Below, piece after piece: positions 17,887 to 26,991 of a stretch of DNA of 64,000 nucleotides. Position 1 is the stretch's first letter. Each line of letters starts with the position of its first letter. The position numbers and the translations under genes are program-made. Source of the stretch: Streptomyces melanogenes (GTDB lineage: Bacteria; Actinomycetota; Actinomycetes; Streptomycetales; Streptomycetaceae). Under the pieces are notes generated by a model that was given only the letters and a program-made list of their open reading frames with translations, had not been told where the DNA came from and did not search any database. Location of the stretch: the NCBI RefSeq assembly GCF_014649795.1, contig NZ_BMTS01000007.1:248001-312000 (forward strand), written 5' to 3'.

Positions 17887-18720
17887 TCACACGTCGCGGT
17901 GTCGTACGACGAGCACCGCGAGGGTGACTGTGACCAGTGGCCACAGGGCGTATACGATCCAGGCGCCAGGGAGCGTGGCGGTGTAGCCCAGGGATCCGGG
18001 ATCCGGCTCCCACGTCTGGACCAGACGGGTCCAGGCGGCCGAAACCATCGCGTGTTTGACGTCCGCCGACCAGCGGTTGCTCTCCGAGAACATGGTGGGC
18101 AGCATCAGCAGGGTGAAGACGCCGGTGAGCATGGTCCCGGCGGCATGCCGGAGCAGAACGCCCAGGCCCAGACCGACCAGGGCGCACACCGGAGCCAGCA
18201 ACGCGGATGCCACCAGCGGCCGGAGCACATCGGAGTGGGTGAGGGGAACGCCGGCGTCGTGGACGTCCAGGACGGCCTGGGAGACCAGGAAGGATCCGAT
18301 GGAGGCGGCGGCGCCGACCGCGGTCCACAGCGCGGCGACGACGACCGCCTTGGCCAGTACCACCGCACCGCGGGAGGGGACGGCCACGGTGGTGGTGCGG
18401 ATCAGCCCGCTGCTGTACTCGCTCACGACGGTGAGGGCGCCCATGCTGCCGGCGACGAGTATCAGCGTCAGATAACCGGTCGACGGGTAGGCGTCGTAGA
18501 CCAGGAACTCACCGGGTTCGGAGCCCGCGGCCTTGTCGGCCAGTGCGGCCGCGGCGGCCGACCCGAGGACGAACAGGATGGTGAGTGCGAGGACCCACGG
18601 GGTGGAGCGCAGGGACCGTATTTTGATCCACTCGGCGGCGATCAGGTCCCGGAAGCGGGCGGGCGGCTCGGCGAGGGGCGTGGCCGAAGGGGTCGCGAGG
18701 GCGGAGGCGTGTGTGGTCAT
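17887..18720 (-). CDS. ABC-2 type transporter permease
   Basis: A 277-residue inner-membrane protein with a cytoplasmic N-terminus (RFRDLIAAEWIKIRSLRSTPW) and six hydrophobic helices, including LALTILFVLGSAAAAAL, LTLILVAGSMGALTV and VIYALWPLVTVTLAVLVV. The EWxKxRSLRS lead-in is typical of ABC-2 permeases paired with a CcmA-like ATPase. Its ATG overlaps the stop of the ATPase gene (ATGA), so the two are coupled. The divergent two-component system starting at 19864 may regulate the pair, a common Streptomyces arrangement for drug- or envelope-stress exporters. Substrate unknown. Confidence 0.88.
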   Translation of the reverse strand: MTTHASALATPSATPLAEPPARFRDLIAAEWIKIRSLRSTPWVLALTILFVLGSAAAAALADKAAGSEPGEFLVYDAYPSTGYLTLILVAGSMGALTVVSEYSSGLIRTTTVAVPSRGAVVLAKAVVVAALWTAVGAAASIGSFLVSQAVLDVHDAGVPLTHSDVLRPLVASALLAPVCALVGLGLGVLLRHAAGTMLTGVFTLLMLPTMFSESNRWSADVKHAMVSAAWTRLVQTWEPDPGSLGYTATLPGAWIVYALWPLVTVTLAVLVVRHRDV

Positions 18721-19637
18721 CGGGGCTGTCCTGCCTGGTATTCGACGCTGTCGGCGGTGAGTTGCATGAAGGCCTCCTCCAGGGAGGCGGTTCGGGTGGT
18801 CAGCTCGTTGAGCAGGATCCCGTTGTCGAAGGCGAGCGCGGCGATCCGGTCCGTCGGCAGTCCGGTCACGGTGAGTTTCTCGGTGCCCGCCGATCCCTCC
18901 GGCTCGACCGATGCGCCGGCCGCGCTCAGCACCGCCGTCAGCTCGGCCGCCTGCCGCGTGCCCACCACCACGCCGAGGCCGGTGCTGCGGGCCGCGAAGT
19001 CCCGTACCGACTCGGCGGCGATGAGCTTGCCCCGGCCGATGACGACGAGCTGGTCGGCGGTGTTCTCCATCTCCGACATGAGGTGGCTGGAGAGGAAGAC
19101 CGTGCGGCCCTCGGCCGCGAGGCGCCGGAAGAGGCGGCGCATCCAGAGCACACCCTCCGGGTCCATGCCGTTGACCGGCTCGTCGAACATCAGCACCGGC
19201 GGGTCGCCGAGCAGGGCGGTGGCGATCCCCAGCCGCTGCTTCATACCGAGGGAGAAGCCGCCGATGCGGCGCCTCGCCGCAGCGGTGAGGCCCACCTCGT
19301 GCAGGACCTCCTCCACCCGGCGCCGGGAGATCCCGTTGCTGCGGGCCAGGGCTGCCAGGTGGGCCGCGGCGGTGCGTCCGCCGTGGACCTGGCCCGCGTC
19401 GAGAAGGGCGCCGACGTGACGCAGGCCGCGCGGGTGGCTGCGGAAGGGGACCCCGCTGACGGTGGCGGCGCCGCCGGTGGGCGCCTCCAGGCCGAGGATC
19501 ATCCTCAAGGTGGTGGACTTGCCGGCTCCGTTGGGGCCGAGGAAGCCGGTGACCTGGCCCGGCCGCACGGTGAAGGACAGCTGGTCGACGACGGTCTTGC
19601 CGCCGTAGCGCTTGGTGAGTTCATTGACTTCGATCAC
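18717..19637 (-). CDS. ABC transporter ATP-binding protein
   Basis: A 306-residue ATPase of the CcmA/drug-exporter class: Walker A GFLGPNGAGKSTTLRM near residue 37, signature GGFSLGMKQRLGIATALL near 128, Walker B VLMFDEPVNGMDPEG near 153 and the H-loop in SSHLMSEMENTAD near 185. The last 80 residues form the extra domain seen in ABC-2 exporter ATPases. The start is GTG at 19637, giving MIEVNELTKRYGGK, the usual first strand. It is transcribed with the permease that begins at its stop. A perfect 18-bp inverted repeat lies 60 bp upstream, between it and the divergent sensor kinase. Confidence 0.9.
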   Translation of the reverse strand: MIEVNELTKRYGGKTVVDQLSFTVRPGQVTGFLGPNGAGKSTTLRMILGLEAPTGGAATVSGVPFRSHPRGLRHVGALLDAGQVHGGRTAAAHLAALARSNGISRRRVEEVLHEVGLTAAARRRIGGFSLGMKQRLGIATALLGDPPVLMFDEPVNGMDPEGVLWMRRLFRRLAAEGRTVFLSSHLMSEMENTADQLVVIGRGKLIAAESVRDFAARSTGLGVVVGTRQAAELTAVLSAAGASVEPEGSAGTEKLTVTGLPTDRIAALAFDNGILLNELTTRTASLEEAFMQLTADSVEYQAGQPR

Positions 19638-19697
19638 ATGGACAACCCTGCCGGGAGGGCCGCGTCCGGTCATGGGGCCGTGGGCGGCAATCGTGCG

Positions 19698-19739
19698 GCC
19701 GCATGCGCCCGTGGGTGTACGCCCACGGGCGCATGCGGC
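19698..19739. promoter_or_regulatory. Perfect 18-bp inverted repeat between divergent transporter and kinase genes
   Basis: GCCGCATGCGCCCGTGGG (19698-19715) and its exact complement (19722-19739) flank the six bases TGTACG. It sits 60 bp upstream of the ABC ATPase start and 125 bp upstream of the kinase start, the right place for an operator shared by both units. A leader hairpin is the alternative. Confidence 0.5.
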
Positions 19740-19863
19740 GGGGGCCGACGGCCGGATAACCTCGCGGGATGATCGACATACCGGCCACCCCGCTGCCCGC
19801 GCGCGTCGCGGGGCACGACCTTCCTCCCGGGTGGGCACACCGCTTCGAGAGGGCACACCGCCG

Positions 19864-21039
19864 ATGACGAGAACGAAGGTCATGGCCTGCGTGGGGGGTG
19901 GGGTGTACCTCCTCGCGGTGGGTCTGCTCGTAGCAGGCGCGCCGCGGGCTTCGGGCACGGTCCACGGCATCGGGGCACTGCTGGCGGCGAGCCTGCTCGT
20001 CGGCGTCCTGCGCCGCACGCCGATCCTGGCCCTGGCCATGACGCTCCTGGGTTCCACGGCCGTGGTGGTGGGTCCCCCGAGCACGGCCCGTGTGGACCAG
20101 TCGGCTTCGTACCAGGGCCAGTTCCTGTCGTATCTGGCCGTCGACCTCGTCCTCGGCTTCATCGTCGCCACCCGCACCCGGCGGTCCTCGACGGTCGCCG
20201 CGGCCACCTCCCTCGTCGTCCAACTCCTCCTCGTCGGCGGCTTCGCGCACGGCGACGGCCTGGCCGTCAACCTCCTGATCGCCCTCCTGGCGATGGCCGC
20301 GGCCTGCACGGCCGGTCTGCTGAGCCGCGAGCGGCGCGAGCACGCGGTGCAACTGCGCGCGCAGGCAGTCGCGGAGGCCGTCGTCGCCGAACGGCTGCGG
20401 ATCGCAAGGGAGTTGCACGACATGGTCGCGCACAGCATCGGGATCATCGCCATCCAGGCCGGGGTGGGAAGCCGGGTCATTGAGACGCAGCCCGAGGAGG
20501 CCCGCGAGGCACTGCGCGCCATCGAATCCACCAGCAGGGAGACCTTGTCGGGGCTGCGGCGCACCCTGGTCGCACTGCGTCGGACCGACCCGGACGCGGA
20601 GGTCTCGGGGCGGGCGCCGCACGCGCCTTCGCCCGGTCTGGCGGACCTGGAACGGCTGGCGGCGACGACGGCGGACGCCGGGGTGCGGGTCGACGTGAGC
20701 CGTGGCGGGCAACAGCGCCCGCTGCCGGCCGACATCGACCTGTCGGCCTACCGTATCGTCCAGGAGGCGCTGACCAACGTGGTCCGCCATGCGGGCACCG
20801 GGCGTTGCCGGGTGGCCATCGACTACGGAGACGAGGAACTGTCCGTGGAAATCGTCGATGACGGGCGCGGCGCCACCGAGGATGGCCCGGCCCACGGCTT
20901 CGGCATCGTCGGTATGCGCGAGCGGGTCGCTCTGCTGCACGGCCGCATCACTGCCGGGCCGCGTGCCGAGGGCGGCTTCCGGGTGGCGGCGCGGCTGCCC
21001 CTGCCCGTATCCGCCGCAGTTGGGGTGGAGGCCCGATGA
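19864..21039 (+). CDS. Two-component sensor histidine kinase (NarL-class partner)
   Basis: A 391-residue membrane kinase. About five hydrophobic helices fill residues 5-150. The HisKA_3 dimerisation box follows, with the phospho-acceptor His in LRIARELHDMVAHSIGII near residue 187. A HATPase_c domain ends the protein (YRIVQEALTNVVRHAG as N-box; DDGRGATEDG and GFGIVGMRERVALL as G-boxes). The ATG at 19864 is chosen after a GAGAGGGC; the longer upstream frame is intergenic. The response regulator overlaps its stop. It is a paralogue of the broken kinase at 22379-23567, which converges with it. Confidence 0.9.
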   Translation: MTRTKVMACVGGGVYLLAVGLLVAGAPRASGTVHGIGALLAASLLVGVLRRTPILALAMTLLGSTAVVVGPPSTARVDQSASYQGQFLSYLAVDLVLGFIVATRTRRSSTVAAATSLVVQLLLVGGFAHGDGLAVNLLIALLAMAAACTAGLLSRERREHAVQLRAQAVAEAVVAERLRIARELHDMVAHSIGIIAIQAGVGSRVIETQPEEAREALRAIESTSRETLSGLRRTLVALRRTDPDAEVSGRAPHAPSPGLADLERLAATTADAGVRVDVSRGGQQRPLPADIDLSAYRIVQEALTNVVRHAGTGRCRVAIDYGDEELSVEIVDDGRGATEDGPAHGFGIVGMRERVALLHGRITAGPRAEGGFRVAARLPLPVSAAVGVEAR

Positions 21040-21707
21040 CCGGCGGTCCTGTACGGGTCCTGCTCGCCGACGACCAGCCCCTGGTGCGGTCCGGTCTGCG
21101 CGTGATCATGGCCGACCACCCCGACCTGGAGGTCGCCGGGGAGGCGTCCACCGGCGCCGAGGCGGTCCAACTGGTCGGGGACCTCGCCCCCGACGTCGTG
21201 GTGATGGACATCCGGATGCCGGGCATGGACGGGATCGAGGCCACGCGCCTGATCACCGCCGGCCCGACCGCGACCCGCGTCCTCATCCTGACCACCTTCG
21301 ACGAGGACGACTACGTTTATGGCGCGCTGCGGGCCGGAGCGAGCGGCTTCATGCTCAAAGACATGGCGCTCGACGACATCCTCGCGGCGGTCCGCGTGGT
21401 CGCCGCCGGTGACGCGCTGATCGCGCCCGGTGTCACGCGCCGTCTGATCGCGGAGTTCGCCGGGCGCCCCGAAAGCGCCCCGACGCGCCCCCCGCGGCCG
21501 GTCGAGGGCATCACCGAGCGGGAACGTGAGGTCCTGGCGCTGGTCGGCCGCGGCCGGTCGAACACCGAGATAGCGGAGGACCTCTTCATCTCGGTGGCCA
21601 CCGCCAAGTCGCACGTGTCGCGGCTGCTCACCAAATTGGGTGCGCGGGACCGGGTGCAGCTCGTGATCACCGTCTACGAGATGGGGCTCGTCACGCTGCC
21701 CGGCTGA
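21036..21707 (+). CDS. NarL/LuxR-type response regulator
   Basis: A 223-residue DNA-binding response regulator. The receiver domain (LLADDQPLVRSGLRVIM) has the phospho-Asp in VVVMDIRMPGMDG near residue 54 and the conserved Lys in GFMLKDMALDD near 107. The LuxR helix-turn-helix follows (ITEREREVLALVGRGRSN, then IAEDLFISVATAKSHVS and LLTKLGARDRVQLV). It starts by an ATGA overlap with the kinase gene, so the two form one unit, probably acting on the divergent ABC transporter. Its stop lies only 12 bp from the stop of the convergent paralogous regulator. Confidence 0.93.
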   Translation: MTGGPVRVLLADDQPLVRSGLRVIMADHPDLEVAGEASTGAEAVQLVGDLAPDVVVMDIRMPGMDGIEATRLITAGPTATRVLILTTFDEDDYVYGALRAGASGFMLKDMALDDILAAVRVVAAGDALIAPGVTRRLIAEFAGRPESAPTRPPRPVEGITEREREVLALVGRGRSNTEIAEDLFISVATAKSHVSRLLTKLGARDRVQLVITVYEMGLVTLPG

Positions 21708-21719
21708 AGGACAGGGGCA

Positions 21720-22382
21720 TCAGGCGGTGACCAGGCCGGTGCGGTAGGCGAGGACCACGAGCTGGACCCGGTCGCGGGCGTCGAGTTTCGTCAGCAGATG
21801 GCCCACGTGCGACTTGGCGGTCCCGGTCCCGATGTGCAGCCGTTCGGCGATCTCACTGTTGGAGAGGCCTTCCGCGACGAGGGTGAGAACTTCACGCTCG
21901 CGTTTGGTGATCGCCTGCAGCAGGTCGGCTGCCGGTGGTGGCGAGGGTGTGGGGCGGGCGGCGAACTCCCCTATCAGGCGGCGGGTGATGCCGGGGGCGA
22001 GGAGCGCGTCGCCGGCGGCGATGACCCGGATGGCGGCGAGCAGCTCCAGCGGTGGTGTGTCCTTGAGTAGGAATCCACTGGCCCCGTGGCGCAGTGCTCC
22101 GTAGACGTACTCGTCCAGGTCGAAGGTGGTGAGCATGAGCACCCGTATGTCACTCGGTCCGGGTGGGCCGGTGGTGATCAGGCGCGTCGCCTCCAGACCG
22201 TCCATGTCGGGCATCCGGACGTCCATGAGGACGACGTCGGGCCGTTGGCGGCGGGCCAGTTCGACCGCCTGGATGCCTGTAACGGCTTCACCGACGACCG
22301 TCAGGTCGGGTGCCGTTTCGACGGTGCCGCACAGGCCGGCCCGGACGAGGGCCTGGTTGTCGGCGACCACCACCCGGATCAT
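21720..22382 (-). CDS. NarL/LuxR-type response regulator, paralogue
   Basis: A 220-residue response regulator: VVVADNQALVRAGLCGTV, phospho-Asp in VVLMDVRMPDMDG near residue 54, GFLLKDTPPLELL near 110 and a LuxR HTH (ITKREREVLTLVAEGLSN, then IAERLHIGTGTAKSHVG and LLTKLDARDRVQLV). It is clearly related to the regulator at 21036-21707. The ATG at 22382 overlaps the TGA of the kinase frame (ATGA), the usual coupling. Because of a frameshift in the kinase, the raw sequence reads straight through from the kinase into this gene; I treat the regulator as intact and separate. Confidence 0.88.
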   Translation of the reverse strand: MIRVVVADNQALVRAGLCGTVETAPDLTVVGEAVTGIQAVELARRQRPDVVLMDVRMPDMDGLEATRLITTGPPGPSDIRVLMLTTFDLDEYVYGALRHGASGFLLKDTPPLELLAAIRVIAAGDALLAPGITRRLIGEFAARPTPSPPPAADLLQAITKREREVLTLVAEGLSNSEIAERLHIGTGTAKSHVGHLLTKLDARDRVQLVVLAYRTGLVTA

Positions 22383-23567
22383 GCGGTGTTCTCCGTGGTC
22401 GAGGTCAGGGGCAGGTGGGCGGTGACCTGAGCCGTGCCCCGGCAGTGGACCGGCCTGGAGCCGGCCGCCGTAGAGGTGTACCCGCTCGCGCATGCCGATG
22501 AGGCCATGGCCGAGGGCGTGGCCGTCGGCGGCCAGGCAGCCCTGGCCGTAGTCGGTGATCTCGATGGCGAGTTCGTCCTCGCGGTAGTCGGGGGTGGCGC
22601 GGGCGGCGGTGGTGCCGGCGTGCTTCACGACGTTGGTGAGGGCTTCCTGCACGATCCGGTAGGCCGACAGTTCGATCCCGGCGGGCAGGTCACGGGGGCT
22701 GCCCGTGATCGTCAGATCGACTCGTACACCGGCTTTGGCGGTCTGTGCGAGGAGCCGGTCCACGTCGGCGAGCCGAGGGGCGGGGGCGAGCGCGGGAATC
22801 CCTGCCGTGCGGCAGGGATCCTCCGCGCGGAGCACACCGAGCAACTGCCGCATCTCCGTCAAGGTCTGTCGGCCGGTGGTCTCGATGGTGCTCAGTGCGG
22901 CGCGGGCCTCGGCGGGTCTGTCGCCGATGACCAGATGGCCGAAGCCGGCCTGGACGGTGATCACGCTCATGCTGTGCGCGACCACGTCATGGAGTTCCCG
23001 GGCGACCCGCATCCGTTCCTCGGCGACGCTTCGCCGGGCTCTGTCCAGCTCGGCTTCGGCCAGCCGGTAGCGGTGCCGCACGAGTTCCTCCGCGTACCCG
23101 CGGTGCTGGCCGACCGCGTACCCGGCCGTCCAGGCGGCGACGAAGGCGAGCGTGAAGGGGAAGGACGGCGCCCGGGTGGACCGGGAGCATCATCGCCGGC
23201 AGTACGGCCAGGGAGACGGCGAGCGCGGCGAGCGCGGCACTCCTACGGCATACGGCCGCCACCAGGTACAGGACGTAGGCCAGGGGCGACATCGCCATCT
23301 CGCCGAGCCCCGCCGTGACCGGAGTTGCCAGCAGCGCCGTCAGCAGTGCCCCGTACGCGGCGAGCAGGTGGCGCCGCCGGAGCGCGATGGGCAGGGCGAC
23401 GAGCACGGTCCCGGCCAAGGCCAGTGGCAGACGGGACGCGCTCTGGTGGTGGGCCAACACGGACAGGACGAACAGGGCGTACACGGCGGCGGGCAGGCAG
23501 TCCAGCGCCAGCCAGTGGCCGGGACGCAGCCGTTTGCCCAGCGCGGGGGACGCGGCTCAGGGTCCAT
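22379..23567 (-). pseudogene. Sensor histidine kinase with three frameshifts
   Basis: Reassembled across frames this is a complete 390-residue NarL-class kinase: MDPEPRPP start at 23567, LGKRLRPGHWLALDCLP, helices including VYALFVLSVLAH, FTLAFVAAWTAGYAVG, the H-box RVARELHDVVAHSMSVI, an N-box YRIVQEALTNVVKHAG and an end VTAHLPLTSTTENTA at the TGA overlapping the regulator. The frame breaks near 23546 (a GGGGG run), near 23155-23162 (GGGGAAGG) and near 22425-22440 (by CCCCGG). All are single-base slips in or near G/C homopolymers, so sequencing error is as likely as real decay. No disrupting insertion is seen. Confidence 0.75.
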
Positions 23568-23609
23568 ACGCCCACGGTAACGGCGTTCGCCGGGTGATTC
23601 ATCAGCCCC

Positions 23610-23637
23610 GCGGCCTATGCCCGCAGGCATACGGCCG
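23610..23637. promoter_or_regulatory. Near-perfect palindrome in divergent promoter region
   Basis: GCGGCCTATGCC (23610-23621) is matched by GGCATACGGCCGC (to 23637) with one extra base in the right arm. It lies 43 bp upstream of the kinase start at 23567 and 158 bp upstream of the serine hydrolase. It is an operator candidate for the kinase operon. Confidence 0.4.
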
Positions 23638-23794
23638 CTCCCGATCACGGCTGCGCGGGCCCGGAGGCAGAGCGCCGAAAGTGCCCTGCGGGCAGACGAC
23701 TTCGCCGCCGTGCGCCCCGCAGCATGAGGGCACGGCGCGCTTGCCGGATGAGGCCGGAGACGAACACCGCCGTACCGCGAAAGGGGAGTATCGG

Positions 23795-24972
23795 ATGCAC
23801 CTGTTGGTAAGAGCGGTGGCAGCCGCCGGGGTCGCGCTCTGTGTCAGTGGCACGACGGCGGGAGGAACGGCCGTGCCGACCCCGTCGCGGCACGGGTTCC
23901 GGTGCGTGGTTGACAGCGCAGTCAAGCCGCCGGTCCCCGGCGCGATCCTCGACGTCACCGGGCCGCGCGGGCACTTCAACGGCGCGAGCGGAAGGTTCGC
24001 GTCGGGCGGCCGCGGTCTCCGGCCGACCGACACCTTCCGTACCGCGAGCCTGACCAAGACGTTCACCGCCGCCGTGGTCCTCAAGCTCGTCGAACAGCAT
24101 GAGTTGCGGCTCGACGACCAGATCGGGAAGTACCTCGACACCACCCTGGTCAGTCGCGTGAACGTGACGGGCGGAGTCTCCTACGGCTCACGGATCACCG
24201 TCCGGCAGCTGCTGAACCACACCGCGGGCCTGTACGACTACGCCACCGACCCCCGATGGCAGCACGAGGTGCTCACCCACCCGCACAAGACCTGGGCGCC
24301 GCGGGAACTCGTGGAGTGGGCGATCACCAACGGCACGCCGTACTTCCGGCCCGGCGCGGGCTACCACTACTCCGACACCGGCTATGTCCTCGCCGGACTC
24401 ATCGTCGAAAGGGTCACCGGCAAGCCGCTCGCGCACGCCTACCGCACCTTGATACTCGATCCACTGCGGATGAGGGACACCTACCTGGAGCGCTGGGAGA
24501 AGGCGCGCGGCGGCCCGCTGTCGCACCCCTACCTGGGCACCGTGGACACCCGCTCCTTCAACCCCACCTTCGACACCTTCGGCGGCGGTGGCCTCGTCTC
24601 CACCAGCGCCGACCTGACCACGTTCATGCGCGGCCTGTTCGGCGGCAGAGTGTTCCGGCACCCCGCGACCCTGCGCACCATGCTGGACACCACCCCGCAG
24701 AGCGGCAGGACCTATGGGCTCGGCATCCAGACCACCACCGGGGCCGACGGGGAGAAGTACTGGTTCCACACCGGCGCCTGGGGGCGTTCCAGATGTACTC
24801 GCCGGCCCACCGGATCTCCATCACCGGCACGGTGAACCAAGCGGCCCCTCCTCACCCACTTCTCCAGAACGCCTTCACCCTTGCCCTCGGCAGGCCGGTC
24901 CCGCCCTGCACCGCACCACGCGGGGTGCCGCCAGTTGGTCTGAGGGTCAGCCGCGTGGGGAGCGTTCGATGA
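23795..24972 (+). pseudogene. Secreted serine hydrolase (beta-lactamase/DD-peptidase fold), frameshifted
   Basis: The first 330 residues are a class C-type penicillin-binding fold: signal peptide LVRAVAAAGVALCVSG, SxxK motif RTASLTKTF near residue 84, the Tyr motif in GYHYSDTGYVLAG near 190 and the HTG motif in WFHTGAWG near 327. Just after HTG the frame breaks: the sequence reads GRSRCTRR and stops at 24835, while the expected continuation AFQMYSPAHRISITGTVNQ lies one base off and runs to 24972. The break is one missing G in TGGGGGCG at about 24779-24785. If that is a sequencing slip, the enzyme is intact and is a D-Ala-D-Ala carboxypeptidase or esterase. ATG 23795 follows GGGGAG. Confidence 0.72.
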
Positions 24973-26494
24973 AGGGGGCGAGCAGGTTCGGTACGGCCTC
25001 TTCGGCGTAGGTGAGTCCGACGCCGACGGATACGTCCCGCACCTTGTGGCAGCCGACACCCGCCGTGGTGGCGCCGATGGTGAGCAGCCCGTTGCGTCGC
25101 TGGAAGTAGGAGCGGGTGATGGTCCAGCCGATGACGCCGTCCCGTTGGAGGGCGACGGTGCGGCGGGCGAAGGTACCGGCACGGACGACGAGGTAGCGGT
25201 CGCGGATTCCGTGGCCGAGGGCACGGTAGGCGTCGTTGGCGAGGGCGATGACGACCGGTATACCGACGAGTGCCGTGATCCAGGCGGTGTGCACCAGGAC
25301 GGGGGTGAGCCACAGCCCCAGGCCCAGCGGGATCGCGACGACGGGCGCGAGGACCAGCAGGCCGCGGTTGATGCGACGGCGCAGGGCCGCGCGGGAGTGC
25401 GGGACGAGCGCGGTCAGCTCCGTCGGAGACCGTTCCTCGGCGAGGAGGTCTGCGGCGACTCGCAGCGCCTCGTCCCGGGGCACGGGCGGGGTGAGGGAAC
25501 AGCGGCTTCGGTTCTCGCTGCTGTTGCTGAGGCCGCCGGCTATGGCGCTCAGGCTGGCGCCGCCCGCCCAGCGCAGCAGCATCGGCTCGGCGACCTCGAC
25601 GCCGCGCAGCCGACGCTCCTCGATGGTCACGGAGCGGGAGATGAGCAGTCCACGGCGGATGCGGAAGCTGCCGTCCTGCTCGCGCTCCAAGCGGTAGTTG
25701 GCCCAGGCGTCCACAAAGGTGGCGGTGGAGATCGCGGCGCCCGCGACGGCGGTGATCACGGCGGCGACGAGGACGCCGAACCACAGGGGTACGGAACCGA
25801 AGCGGTCCTCGATGTCTTTGACGACGCCGAGTTCGAGCGGGTCGACCTTCATCTCGTGCAGGATGCGGTAGGCCGTGCCGAGGCCGACGAAGACACTGCC
25901 GACGCCCCAGACGGTGAGCGGCGCGTAGCGCAGCCAGGCCCAGTCCATCTCGGCGATGGTGACGTCTTCGTCCTGGCCGGTGGCGCGGCCGCTGCCGCGG
26001 CTGTCGAGGAGGAGCCTGCGCAGTTCGCGCGCCTGATGCCTGGTGATGCCGTCGAGGGAGAGCTTGCGGCTGGAGGGCGAGCTCTGTTCGCCGGTGCCGA
26101 TGCGCAGCGAGGTGAGGCCGAAGAGGCGGTGCGTCGGCTTGGCTTCGAGATCGACGCTGCGTATCCGGTCGACGGGGACGGAGCGGCGGCTTCGGAAGAG
26201 CAGGCCGGAGCGCAGTTCGACGCGGTCGCCGGTGACGCGGAAGCGGGTGGTCAGCAGCCGCATCGTGCTGATCCCGGTGACGACCAGGAAGGTGATCACC
26301 AGTGAGCCGAGCGAGATGAGGGCCTGGAGGTTGGCGCCGGTCGAGGCGACCGTGAGGGCGAACAGGGCGAGCGGCCCGGCGAGCATGCTCAGGTTGACCA
26401 ACAGCAGTCTGGGGCTGAGCCTGCTCCACTCGGGGCCTGCGGCCGCGCCGTTGGAGGTCCCGGTGGCCTCCCGCGGTTCGGTGTCGTGGCTCAT
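24947..26494 (-). CDS. PH-domain membrane protein (YdbT-like)
   Basis: A 515-residue protein with three bacterial PH (bPH2) domains alternating with paired membrane helices. Repeat cores are FRVTGDRVELRSGLLFRS (near residue 85), YRLEREQDGSFRIRRGLLI (near 260) and IRDRYLVVRAGTFARR (near 425). Helices include LLVNLSMLAGPLALFALTV, GVLVAAVITAVAGAAIS and GLLVLAPVVAIPLGLGLWL. This layout is that of Bacillus YdbT, which works with YdbS and gives resistance to some membrane-active bacteriocins. The upstream YdbS-like gene overlaps its start (ATGA). Its C-terminus overlaps the extended serine hydrolase frame by 26 bp. Confidence 0.85.
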   Translation of the reverse strand: MSHDTEPREATGTSNGAAAGPEWSRLSPRLLLVNLSMLAGPLALFALTVASTGANLQALISLGSLVITFLVVTGISTMRLLTTRFRVTGDRVELRSGLLFRSRRSVPVDRIRSVDLEAKPTHRLFGLTSLRIGTGEQSSPSSRKLSLDGITRHQARELRRLLLDSRGSGRATGQDEDVTIAEMDWAWLRYAPLTVWGVGSVFVGLGTAYRILHEMKVDPLELGVVKDIEDRFGSVPLWFGVLVAAVITAVAGAAISTATFVDAWANYRLEREQDGSFRIRRGLLISRSVTIEERRLRGVEVAEPMLLRWAGGASLSAIAGGLSNSSENRSRCSLTPPVPRDEALRVAADLLAEERSPTELTALVPHSRAALRRRINRGLLVLAPVVAIPLGLGLWLTPVLVHTAWITALVGIPVVIALANDAYRALGHGIRDRYLVVRAGTFARRTVALQRDGVIGWTITRSYFQRRNGLLTIGATTAGVGCHKVRDVSVGVGLTYAEEAVPNLLAPFIERSPRG

Positions 26495-26991
26495 GTCGCG
26501 TCTCCCGGCGTGGCCTGGGTCGACTTGGTGAGGTGTTCGACCACGTCCCGCGCGGTCCGGTGGTCGATTCCCTTGATCTTCACGGTGCCGGAGTAGGAGG
26601 CGGTGGTGACGGTGATGCCGGAGAGACCGAAGAGCTGTTGGAGAGGCCCGCGCAGGGTGTCCACGGTCTGGATGCGGGACAGCGGTACGACCCGCCACTG
26701 CTGCCAGAGCCAGCCGGACGCCGCGTAGACGGCCTCGTCGGTGGTCTCCCAACGGTGCACCCGGTAGCGCCAGGTGGGCATGACGGCCATGTAGGCGAGG
26801 CCCGGTACGAGCGAGATCGCGAAGGCCCAGCCGAAGAACAGCCTGGCGGGCGGGATGGAGAGGGACAGCACGCCGAAGACGATCGGCAGGGGCAGGGCGA
26901 ACAGCGCGGACTGAAGCGTCCACCAGCCCACTGCCCGGGCTTCGACACGATTGCGCGGAGGCCTGAGCCTGACGTCGTCGATGTGGTTCAC
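26491..26991 (-). CDS. PH-domain membrane protein (YdbS-like)
   Basis: A 166-residue protein with two hydrophobic helices (LQSALFALPLPIVFGVLSL and FFGWAFAISLVPGLAYMAV) followed by one bPH2 domain: YRVHRWETTDEAVYAASGW, RVVPLSRIQTVDTLRGPLQ and ITVTTASYSGTVKIKGI. That is the YdbS pattern. It is the first gene of a two-gene unit with the YdbT-like protein. The stretch upstream is AT-richer than average and leads to the RiPP precursor, but transcription is divergent. A self-protection role toward the neighbouring peptide is possible but only inferred. Confidence 0.85.
   Translation of the reverse strand: MNHIDDVRLRPPRNRVEARAVGWWTLQSALFALPLPIVFGVLSLSIPPARLFFGWAFAISLVPGLAYMAVMPTWRYRVHRWETTDEAVYAASGWLWQQWRVVPLSRIQTVDTLRGPLQQLFGLSGITVTTASYSGTVKIKGIDHRTARDVVEHLTKSTQATPGDAT

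Noticed and set aside
22379..23081. Natural fusion of histidine kinase and response regulator
   Set aside because: The fused reading arises from one frameshift; the normal kinase C-terminus and an ATGA overlap are visible in the next frame.
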